Origin: an uncultured Thermomicrobia bacterium
GTDB lineage: Bacteria; Chloroflexota; Chloroflexia; Thermomicrobiales; JALYUS01
Direction: 5' to 3'
Length of the DNA: 6,834 nucleotides
NCBI GenBank assembly: GCA_937968015.1
Contig: CALBSO010000142.1
Location: 1 to 6,834, forward strand
Position 1 is the first letter of the stretch; each line of letters starts with the position of its first letter. The position numbers and the translations under genes were made by a program. Shown here piece by piece: positions 1-5,791 of this stretch. The notes beneath the pieces were generated by a model, which saw nothing but the letters and a program-made list of their open reading frames with translations, was not told where the DNA came from and did not search any database.

Positions 1-43
1 ACGCGTAAGATCGTCGGCAGCGTCAGATGTGTATAAGAGACAG
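1..43 (+). other. Illumina Nextera (Tn5) read-1 adapter with partial i5 index; library artefact
   Basis: Positions 11-24 read TCGTCGGCAGCGTC and 25-43 read AGATGTGTATAAGAGACAG. Together these are the Nextera read-1 adapter including the 19-bp Tn5 mosaic end. Positions 3-10 read GCGTAAGA, which I recall as the Nextera i5 index numbered 517, and positions 1-2 (AC) fit the end of the flow-cell P5 oligo. The order P5 end, index, adapter, insert is exactly that of a tagmentation library molecule. Genomic sequence therefore starts at 44. This is synthetic sequence left at the contig edge, not a native transposon end. Confidence 0.98.
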
Positions 44-119
44 TGCCTGCACCGATCAGCGCATCCACGACATGTGACCCGATGAACCCGCCCGCCCCCG
101 TAACCAGAACGTATTGCAA
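44..119 (-). CDS. NAD-dependent epimerase/dehydratase (SDR), N-terminal 25 codons only, cut by adapter
   Basis: Reading leftwards from a TTG at 119-117 gives MQYVLVTGAGGFIGSHVVDA followed by LIGAG (TTG read as Met). This is the first beta strand, the glycine-rich GxxGxxG NAD(P)-binding turn and the first helix of an extended short-chain dehydrogenase/reductase acting on nucleotide sugars. The TTG start is chosen because the family begins only a few residues before VLVTG. A run of five G on the minus strand (132-128) lies 8 nt upstream as a possible ribosome site. The frame is open further upstream to a stop at 197-195, but those codons look like spacer. The gene stops at the adapter, so it is truncated by the assembly rather than by mutation. 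Substrate cannot be told from this piece. It follows the aminotransferase gene in the same direction. Confidence 0.85.
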
Positions 120-130
120 CTCACCTACCC

Positions 131-156
131 CCTGACCCCTTCCCGAAACGGGAAGG
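131..156. repeat. Short palindromic repeat, copy 1 (hairpin 138-156)
   Basis: CCTTCCCG at 138-145 pairs perfectly with CGGGAAGG at 149-156 around an AAA loop. Positions 131-156 match 199-224 at 23 of 26 bases, so this is a second, shorter copy of the larger hairpin 68 bp to the right; its outer stem is not preserved. It sits 18 bp before the TTG of the cut epimerase gene, so on that transcript the hairpin would lie just upstream of the ribosome site. A smaller 5-bp stem (GAAGG 169-173 with CCTTC 179-183) lies between the two copies. The form is that of a dispersed REP-like palindrome; function is unknown. Confidence 0.6.
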
Positions 157-198
157 AGAACGTGATCCGAAGGTTGTGCCTTCAACAACAAATCTCAT

Positions 199-231
199 CC
201 CGACACCTTCCCGAAACGGGAGGGTGTCGGG
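199..231 (-). terminator. Strong hairpin directly after the aminotransferase stop; candidate terminator or REP-like repeat, copy 2
   Basis: Positions 199-213 pair with 217-231 around an AAA loop, giving a 15-bp stem whose only flaw is at 208/222. It begins 3 bp beyond the aminotransferase stop codon, the usual place for a terminator on the minus strand. Against a simple intrinsic terminator, the sequence after the stem on that strand (ATGAGATTTGTTGTTG) is only moderately T-rich. In addition the 208/222 pair is a C-A mismatch in the minus-strand RNA but a G-U wobble in the plus-strand RNA. It shares its core with the hairpin at 138-156, so it may instead be a palindromic repeat that also acts as a 3' end stabiliser or attenuator. 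Confidence 0.5.
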
Positions 232-234
232 GGA

Positions 235-1368
235 TTAAGCCGTCGTCACCTTTTGCTCGCTCAAGACCGCTGCGAGCGCCTTGAGAACATGCCGAGCCTG
301 GTCATCCGTCATCGTGGCGGAGATTGGCAGGCAGAGTTGCCGGGTGCAGGTATCTTCCGCGTGCGGGAGCGATCCGGTCTTCCATTCGGCGAAGATGGGC
401 TGCTCGTGGCAGGGAACGTCGTAGACCTCGCCTGAGCAGGCGACTTCCCACTCCTCGCGCAGACGCTGCTTGAACACCGCGCGATCCAGACCGGCGGGAA
501 GCAGGACGGGGTACTTGTAGTCGCACGAGACGCCGTTGTCAGGCGGGCGGATCGGCGTCAGATCGGGCAAACCGGGCAGGCCCTCGTCGTAGAGGTCCGC
601 GATGTGGTTACGGTGGGCGATGAATTCATCCAGCCGCGCCAGTTGCGAGAGGCCGATCACGGCGTGGACTTCGGACATCCGCCAGTTGTTACCGAGGCGG
701 GTATGGAAGTTCGTCAGGAAACCGGCCTTGCCCTGATCGCGGTAAATACGCGCTTCCTCGGCGATCCGGTCGTCGTTCGTGACGATCATGCCGCCCTCGC
801 CGGAGGTCATCACCTTCGTCGGGTAGAACGAGAACGAGGCGGCGTTGCCCCACGTTCCGGCGCTCCGGCCATCGAGCGTGCTGCCCTGCGCGTGCGCGGC
901 GTCCTCGAAGAGCCAGCAGCCGTGCGCGTCGCAGAGGGCGCGAATCTCGTCCATATGCGGCGTGATGATGCCACCAATATGGACGACGATCACGCCCGCC
1001 GTCTCCGGCCCGATCAAACTCCGTAGGTGATCCACATCCACGGACAATGTCGCGGGGTCCGTATCAATGAACCGCACCCGCCCGCCCGCATGGAGGACGG
1101 CGGCGGGGGTGGCGAAGAAGGTGTTCGTCGGGACGAGCACTTCCTTGCCCCCGACACCGAAGATGCGTAGCGGAATTTCGATGGCGCTCGTACCGCTCGA
1201 AACGGCGATCGCATGCTTCGCGCCGATCTTCGCCGCGAACTGCTCTTCGAACTGCCGCCCGTACTTGCCGAGTGTCAGTTGGCCGGTCTGGAGGATTTCG
1301 TCAATCTGGCTGAGAATCGCCGCGCGGTCCTCCGGCGGGAAATAAATACTCGCCGCGGGTACTTTCAT
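235..1368 (-). CDS. DegT/DnrJ/EryC1/StrS family PLP-dependent sugar aminotransferase
   Basis: A 377-residue enzyme expected to move an amino group, usually from glutamate, onto a keto-sugar nucleotide with pyridoxal phosphate, in the cytoplasm. Seen directly (numbering from the chosen Met): SSGTSA near 57-62 for cofactor phosphate binding, FEDAAHAQG near 154-162 with the Asp that contacts the PLP ring nitrogen (about D156), and SFYPTK ending in the Schiff-base lysine (about K185), followed by GEGGMIVTND. NNWRMSEVHAVIGLSQL near 227-243 is another family signature. Length is normal for the family. The frame is open for 43 more codons to ATG 1497, but MKVPAASIYFPPEDR at 1368 is the typical N terminus and the upstream residues are basic and unlike the family. 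The ribosome site is weak (AAGGG, 13 nt upstream). It reads towards the cut epimerase and is divergent from the MBL gene. Which sugar is aminated cannot be assigned. Confidence 0.93.
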   Translation of the reverse strand: MKVPAASIYFPPEDRAAILSQIDEILQTGQLTLGKYGRQFEEQFAAKIGAKHAIAVSSGTSAIEIPLRIFGVGGKEVLVPTNTFFATPAAVLHAGGRVRFIDTDPATLSVDVDHLRSLIGPETAGVIVVHIGGIITPHMDEIRALCDAHGCWLFEDAAHAQGSTLDGRSAGTWGNAASFSFYPTKVMTSGEGGMIVTNDDRIAEEARIYRDQGKAGFLTNFHTRLGNNWRMSEVHAVIGLSQLARLDEFIAHRNHIADLYDEGLPGLPDLTPIRPPDNGVSCDYKYPVLLPAGLDRAVFKQRLREEWEVACSGEVYDVPCHEQPIFAEWKTGSLPHAEDTCTRQLCLPISATMTDDQARHVLKALAAVLSEQKVTTA

Positions 1369-1442
1369 ACGCGTCTTTGCACCCTTTCTTTTCTCTCTTC
1401 CCACCGCGCGGGCCCTATCCTTCCTCCCGCGCTTGCGTGCGA

Positions 1443-1462
1443 TCATGGCACACGCACCATGA
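1443..1462. promoter_or_regulatory. Inverted repeat in the divergent promoter region, possible operator
   Basis: TCATGG at 1443-1448 and CCATGA at 1457-1462 form a perfect 6-bp inverted repeat with an 8-bp spacer, centred between the two divergent genes (starts at 1368 and 1577). About 20 bp downstream, TACAAT at 1484-1489 matches the sigma-70 -10 consensus at five of six positions on the plus strand, but no convincing -35 box is present at the right distance. If that -10 is real, the repeat would flank or overlap the -35 zone, as a repressor site would. The arms are short and chance occurrence is quite possible. No other clear promoter was found in the 208-bp spacer on either strand. Confidence 0.25.
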
Positions 1463-1576
1463 ATGGGAGATGAAATCCGTCGGTACAATCCGTACATTCA
1501 TCGTGGTGTCATCTTCTCTGGCATACAGTAGACTGCCACGGAGCGGGAACGACGGAGCGGTGAATGGGAGCGTGCG

Positions 1577-2839
1577 ATGGGCAGCGTCAGTGAGATGGCT
1601 GAACGGCTCTGGTCCGGCGAGGTGACGGCGATTACCCCGAGCGGTATCCGGGTAATCGAAACGGAATTGACGCTGGAGGAGTACGCGCCGGGAGTTGCGT
1701 TCGTCCCCGGTTACGCCAATGTCGTGGCCTTCGACACGGTCGAGGGGCTTGTTCTCATTGATAGCGGAATCGCGCAGCAGGCCGCCGCGATTCATCAGCG
1801 GATCCGCGCGTGGTCAACGAAGCCGCTGCATACCGTTGTCTTTACGCACGGGCATGTGGATCATGTCTTTGGCGTCACCCCCTTCGAGGAGGAAGCGCGG
1901 CGCGAAGGATGGTCGCCACCACGGGTCGTCGCGCACGCCAATGTGCCCGCCCGTTTCGACCGCTATCTCCTCACGAATGGGCTGAACGCCCAGATCAATG
2001 CGCGCCAGTTCCGTACCCCGCATCCGACATGGCCCACTGCGTACCGCTACCCGGATCGCACATTCCACGAGGCGTTGACATTGACGATCGGTGATGAGCG
2101 CATCGAACTCCGTCACGGCCGCGGCGAGACAGACGACCATTGCTGGGCATGGGTCCCGGCCCGTCGCATGCTCTGCACGGGCGACTTCTTTATCTGGGTC
2201 GCGCCAAACTGCGGTAACCCGCACAAAGTCCAGCGCTATGCCCGCGAGTGGGCGCTGACGCTACGAACGATGGCCGCACTGGGCGCGGAGACGCTTTTCC
2301 CCGGTCATGGATTGCCGATTCAGGGCGCGGACCGCATCCGGCAGGCGCTCGAAGAGACGGCGGAGTTTCTCGAAGTGATCCACAATCAAACACTGACGAT
2401 GATGAACGCGGGCGCGCCGCTCGATGCGATCCTCCAGGCGGTTCGTGCCCCCGCGCATCTCATGGCGCGCCCCTATCTTCGTCCCGTCTATGATGAACCG
2501 GAGTTCATCGTGCGCAACATCTGGCGGCTCTATGCCGGGTGGTATGACGGCAACCCGGCGCATCTGAAACCAGGCCCGGAGCGGCGGCTGGCGGAGGAGA
2601 TCGCCGCGCTCGCCGGGGGCGCGACGCGTCTCGCCGAGCGGGCCATGACGCTGGCGGACGCGGGGGAATTAGCGCTTGCCTGCCATCTGGCGGAATACGC
2701 CGCGCGGGCGGCGCCGGAGGATGTGGCGATCCGCGATATGCGGGCATCCGTCTACCGGCGGCGCGCGGAGGCCGAGACAAGCCTGATGGCGAAGAGCCTC
2801 TACCGCGTGGCGGCGGACGATCCGGCCCCGGGTGGGTAG
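1577..2839 (+). CDS. Metallo-beta-lactamase-fold hydrolase with alkyl-sulfatase-type dimerisation region
   Basis: A 420-residue predicted metal-dependent hydrolase. The MBL signature THGHVDH puts metal ligands at H91, H93, D95 and H96. Further conserved-looking sites are GRGETDDH (181-188; the alkyl-sulfatase group has similar GET-D-H sequence), TGDFF (201-205, D203) and GHG (243-245, H244). NIWRLYAGWYDGNPAHLKP near 314-332, followed by a helical stretch to the end, resembles the dimerisation domain of SdsA1/YjcS-type alkyl sulfatases. It is shorter than those enzymes: no signal peptide and no C-terminal SCP2-like sterol-carrier domain are visible, so a cytoplasmic, lipid-independent role is possible. 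The start is supported by GGGAG at 1566-1570, 6 nt before ATG. It is the first gene of the plus-strand cluster, 46 bp before the glycosyltransferase. Sulfatase activity is not proved; lactonase- or other esterase-like activity is equally open. Confidence 0.9.
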   Translation: MGSVSEMAERLWSGEVTAITPSGIRVIETELTLEEYAPGVAFVPGYANVVAFDTVEGLVLIDSGIAQQAAAIHQRIRAWSTKPLHTVVFTHGHVDHVFGVTPFEEEARREGWSPPRVVAHANVPARFDRYLLTNGLNAQINARQFRTPHPTWPTAYRYPDRTFHEALTLTIGDERIELRHGRGETDDHCWAWVPARRMLCTGDFFIWVAPNCGNPHKVQRYAREWALTLRTMAALGAETLFPGHGLPIQGADRIRQALEETAEFLEVIHNQTLTMMNAGAPLDAILQAVRAPAHLMARPYLRPVYDEPEFIVRNIWRLYAGWYDGNPAHLKPGPERRLAEEIAALAGGATRLAERAMTLADAGELALACHLAEYAARAAPEDVAIRDMRASVYRRRAEAETSLMAKSLYRVAADDPAPGG

Positions 2840-2874
2840 CCGGACGCCGGAGACTCGGCGGAATGTGTGGATGA

Positions 2875-2881
2875 GAAGGGA
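2875..2881 (+). promoter_or_regulatory. Ribosome binding site deciding the glycosyltransferase start
   Basis: GAAGGGA at 2875-2881 lies 4 nt before ATG 2886. The frame is also open from GTG 2832, which overlaps the MBL stop codon, and from ATG 2871, but neither has a comparable Shine-Dalgarno sequence. The downstream epimerase gene has a similar arrangement (GAAGGG ... AAGCG-ATG before 5792). Confidence 0.55.
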
Positions 2882-2885
2882 AGCG

Positions 2886-5012
2886 ATGTTCGCGCGACAT
2901 ACCCGCCGCAATGAAGACGACTTGCGGATTCACGGTGTATGGGAACTCCCACGAACAATTGCGGTGCCGCCCGGCCCCGATGTTTCGAACCATGCGGTCG
3001 AGCGGCGGCTGATCGCCGTCGTGCCCGCGTACAACGAAGCGCCGACCGTCGAGGGTGTCCTGACGCGGCTCTATCCGATGGTGGACGGTCTGATCGTCGT
3101 GGACGACGGCAGCCGTGACGAGACGCGCGCCATCATCATGCGGTGGATCGCCGACAAGCCGCACGCCTCGTTGATCGCCTTCGATGAAAACCGGGGGCTT
3201 TCGGCGGGGTACGGCGCGGCTTTCCGCTTTGTCCGCGCGGAAGTCGCGGCGGGGCGGCTCGACGCGAGCGACCTGATCTTGACGGTGGACGCGGACGGCC
3301 AGCACGACCCGGAGGACGTCACTGCCCTCGTTGAGGCGTTGGAGCGGGACGGACTGGACGGCCTGATGGCCCGGCGGGACTTCTCGCTCTACCCCGCCTA
3401 CAAGAGAGTTGGTAACTGGCTGATGTCCGCGTGGGCAACGCTCTGGAGCGGGCAGCGGTTCTACGATGTCGAGTCCGGCTACCGCGTCTTCCGCGCCGGG
3501 CCGCTCGGGGAGGCGACGCGCTACTACGAGGGATACCGCTACAGCGAGACAGTCGAGTTGGCGATGATCCTGCCGCGTCTCGGCTACAAACTCGGCAATA
3601 ATCATCTCGTCCCCGTGCCGGTCTACCGCTCCAATACGCGGATGAAAGACGTGATCATTGACCTGATTGCCATGCCACTTGCGTGGTGGCGGGTGATGAC
3701 GCAGCGCGCCCGCCCGGCGGGGATCACGGAGCGGTGGGCGCCGTGGCTGCCCGGCTTTTTCTTCGCGTTGCTGCTCATTGTGCTCCTCCTCGTGGCGGTC
3801 AAGCGCATGTTTTTAGGCGATGACTCCGCGAGTGTCTACGCGCATGTCTGGTTCATCCAGGACCAACTGTGGCACGGCCACAGCATCCCGCGCCATATCC
3901 CGGCGCTCGATGGCGGGCGGGCGGTGACGTTCCCGTACGGGCTTGTGCCATGGCTGCTCGGCGCCCTCATCTGGCCGCTATTCCACGAGTGGGGCGTCAC
4001 GCTGCTGATGGTGATCGCCGCTGTCGGGACGCCGATCGCGGCCGGCGTCGCGCGGCCCATAATGCGCGATCCGTGGGTGCTGCTGCTTTTCCTGCTCAAC
4101 CCGTTCTATATTGATGGCGTGCTCGCCTTTCAATTTCCCTTTCTCTGGTCCGCATTTTTCTTCTTCCTGTTCGTGATCGCGCTCGACCGCAAGTGGGATG
4201 TCGCGGCGGGCGTTTTGCTCTGGCTCTGTATCACGACGCACCCGTTGGCGGGCGGGATCGGCGCGCTCTGCTATCTCGCGGCGCACTTTTTCAGCGAGCC
4301 GGAGCGGCGGATACGATTCATCGTTCTCGGAATTGTTGCGGGGCTTGCAAGCCTGCCCGCGCTCCTCCTCGCGCGGGGAACGCCCGCGCTCGCGGAGAAT
4401 TCGGCGCGCGTGATTGTCTCATCCATCGCGGACGGCTTCGTGCGCCGCGCGACGGTGCTCGCCTTTCCCTTCCTCGCGACCTACCTCGTTGTCTACGCGC
4501 GCCGCTGGTACCGGCCGATCTTCGCTATCTGGATCGCCGGGTTGACCTTCACGCTTTTCATCGTCAATGGCGCATTCGGCTACGCGCAGGGCGGCTACGA
4601 CGGGCTGTTCACGCAGTCGCACGATATCTACGCGCCCTATTTTGCCTCCGCGCTGTTCGACCCGCAGGCGACCTATCGCGTCATGGAACCGAACCAGTTC
4701 GAGGACGGGCAGTACTATTTCCTGCAGTACGGCGCGCGCCTCGCCAACGAGTTCTTCTCCGAGAGCATGTTCCGCCGCTCGTGGACGGAGGGCGAGTACC
4801 GCGATTTCCTGACGACAAAACAGATTGACTACGTCTCCATTGAGCGTGGCTACCTCGCGCAGTACCACACGAACGAGCAGCAACTGCTCGATGGCCTGAC
4901 ACAGCGCGATCTCGCCCGCGCCGTCTACCGCGACCCGGGGCAGCGCTATGTGATCTATGATGTGCGGGCGGTTCGGATGGCGGGGGGTGAGGACCAATGC
5001 CGCGCCACATGA
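2886..5012 (+). CDS. GT2 glycosyltransferase (polyprenyl-phosphate-sugar synthase-like) fused to a multi-pass membrane half
   Basis: A 708-residue two-part protein. Residues about 41-275 are a family 2 glycosyltransferase of the dolichyl-phosphate-mannose synthase type: VPAYNE (46-51), VVDDGS (71-76), the metal-binding DADGQ (135-139), DVESGYRVF (194-202) and YRYSETVELA (217-226). Such enzymes pass a sugar from a nucleotide to a polyprenyl phosphate on the cytoplasmic face. Residues about 286-562 hold some 8-10 hydrophobic spans (for example 286-306, 353-366, 371-389, 397-433, 438-466, 476-496, 524-540, 543-562). A D312-D313 pair follows the first span, like the acidic first-loop motif of GT-C transferases (inferred). 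Residues about 565-708 look soluble and probably lie outside the membrane. The start at ATG 2886 is supported by its Shine-Dalgarno; GTG 2832 or ATG 2871 would add 18 or 5 residues. The 3' end overlaps the deacetylase gene by 16 nt. The membrane half is recognised only by its hydrophobic pattern; sugar and acceptor are unknown. Confidence 0.88.
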   Translation: MFARHTRRNEDDLRIHGVWELPRTIAVPPGPDVSNHAVERRLIAVVPAYNEAPTVEGVLTRLYPMVDGLIVVDDGSRDETRAIIMRWIADKPHASLIAFDENRGLSAGYGAAFRFVRAEVAAGRLDASDLILTVDADGQHDPEDVTALVEALERDGLDGLMARRDFSLYPAYKRVGNWLMSAWATLWSGQRFYDVESGYRVFRAGPLGEATRYYEGYRYSETVELAMILPRLGYKLGNNHLVPVPVYRSNTRMKDVIIDLIAMPLAWWRVMTQRARPAGITERWAPWLPGFFFALLLIVLLLVAVKRMFLGDDSASVYAHVWFIQDQLWHGHSIPRHIPALDGGRAVTFPYGLVPWLLGALIWPLFHEWGVTLLMVIAAVGTPIAAGVARPIMRDPWVLLLFLLNPFYIDGVLAFQFPFLWSAFFFFLFVIALDRKWDVAAGVLLWLCITTHPLAGGIGALCYLAAHFFSEPERRIRFIVLGIVAGLASLPALLLARGTPALAENSARVIVSSIADGFVRRATVLAFPFLATYLVVYARRWYRPIFAIWIAGLTFTLFIVNGAFGYAQGGYDGLFTQSHDIYAPYFASALFDPQATYRVMEPNQFEDGQYYFLQYGARLANEFFSESMFRRSWTEGEYRDFLTTKQIDYVSIERGYLAQYHTNEQQLLDGLTQRDLARAVYRDPGQRYVIYDVRAVRMAGGEDQCRAT
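4986..4992 (+). promoter_or_regulatory. Ribosome binding site for the overlapping deacetylase start
   Basis: GGTGAGG lies inside the end of the glycosyltransferase gene, 4 nt before ATG 4997. It favours 4997 over the in-frame ATG at 5009, which forms a classic ATGA overlap with the glycosyltransferase stop but lies 16 nt from this site. Either choice implies coupled translation. Confidence 0.5.
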
Positions 5013-5788
5013 CCGTGCGGACGCAGCCGCGCCGCGCGCCGTCGCATGGGCTGTTGACGCCAAAGGCGCGGCTCGGGTGGGTGATGGCGCTCGTCGTGCT
5101 CGCGCCGCTCGGCTATGGGATGTACGCGGCGCGGACACCGTCGTCGCAGTTGTTCGGCGACATTTATACGCACGGGCCGCGTACGGAGAAGGTCGTCGCC
5201 CTGACCTTCGATGACGGGCCGAACGACCCGTACACCGGGCAAATTCTCGATGTGCTGAAGCAGGCCGGGGTGCATGCGACCTTCTTCTGCGTCGGCATGA
5301 ACGCGGAGCGCGAGCCGGAGACGGTGCGCCGCATCGCCGCTGAGGGAAACGAGGTCGGTAATCACTCGTACGCACATCGGAAGCGGGACGCGCTCTTGGA
5401 TCTGCGGTACGGCGATGCGGCGCGGACGAATGACATTTTGCGCGGCATCACAGGCACGATGCCCCGCCTCTATCGCGCGCCGAATGGTTTTCACACGCCG
5501 TGGTCACTCCGCGCGGTGGCGGCACACGGGTTGCGTGCGGTCGGATGGGATGTCGAATCGAACGATTGGGACGCGCCCGGCGTTAACACTATTGTCATGC
5601 GGACGGTGGATCGCGTTCAGCCAGGCTCCATCATCCTCCTGCATGATGGCGACAATACCCGGTTGGGGACGGATCGCAGCCAGCAGGCAGCGGCGGTGCG
5701 GACGATCATCGAAATGCTCAAAGCGCGCGGCTATCGGTTTGTGACGATCAGCGAAATGCTCGGCCTCCCGCCGACGAAGGGAAATTAA
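4997..5788 (+). CDS. Membrane-anchored polysaccharide deacetylase (NodB homology, CE4 family)
   Basis: A 263-residue protein with all the usual NodB/CE4 motifs: TFDDG (70-74; D72 catalytic base, D73 metal), GNHSYAH with metal ligands H123 and H127, RAPNG (160-164), DVESNDWD (185-192) and LLHDG (214-218; H216 catalytic acid). This family uses a divalent metal to remove acetyl groups from N-acetylated sugars, and some members deformylate or deacetylate lipid-linked sugars. Basic residues (RR at 12-13, K23, R25) precede one hydrophobic span at about 27-44. This predicts an N-in signal anchor with the catalytic domain outside the cytoplasm. The gene starts inside the end of the glycosyltransferase gene and ends 3 bp before the epimerase, so it is translationally linked to both. 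A product of the fused glycosyltransferase is the natural substrate guess; peptidoglycan or another surface polysaccharide is the alternative. Confidence 0.93.
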   Translation: MPRHMTVRTQPRRAPSHGLLTPKARLGWVMALVVLAPLGYGMYAARTPSSQLFGDIYTHGPRTEKVVALTFDDGPNDPYTGQILDVLKQAGVHATFFCVGMNAEREPETVRRIAAEGNEVGNHSYAHRKRDALLDLRYGDAARTNDILRGITGTMPRLYRAPNGFHTPWSLRAVAAHGLRAVGWDVESNDWDAPGVNTIVMRTVDRVQPGSIILLHDGDNTRLGTDRSQQAAAVRTIIEMLKARGYRFVTISEMLGLPPTKGN

Positions 5789-5791
5789 GCG

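Noticed and set aside
25..43. Tn5 mosaic end as evidence of a native transposon
   Set aside because: It is preceded by the synthetic TCGTCGGCAGCGTC tail and an index, an order found in library molecules and not in natural Tn5/IS50.
1460..1570. Direct repeat TGAATGGGAG at 1460-1469 and 1561-1570
   Set aside because: A single pair of 10-bp repeats 101 bp apart; the second is the ribosome site of the MBL gene. Too short and isolated to call an element.
1580..1590. GGCAGCGTCAG identical to part of the Nextera adapter
   Set aside because: The match is only 11 bases, the flanks diverge at once from adapter sequence, and the bases encode GSVS in frame after a good Shine-Dalgarno and ATG. It looks like coincidence, although careless adapter trimming could cut here.
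2505..3605. Long open frame of 366 codons on the minus strand
   Set aside because: It lies antisense to the MBL and glycosyltransferase genes, both with clear family motifs. Its translation is rich in Arg and Pro with no recognisable motif, as expected of an antisense shadow in GC-rich DNA.
4419..5375. Open frame of 318 codons on the minus strand
   Set aside because: It is antisense to the glycosyltransferase end and the deacetylase, has a low-complexity Arg/Ala/Pro-rich product, and shows no credible start or family motif.
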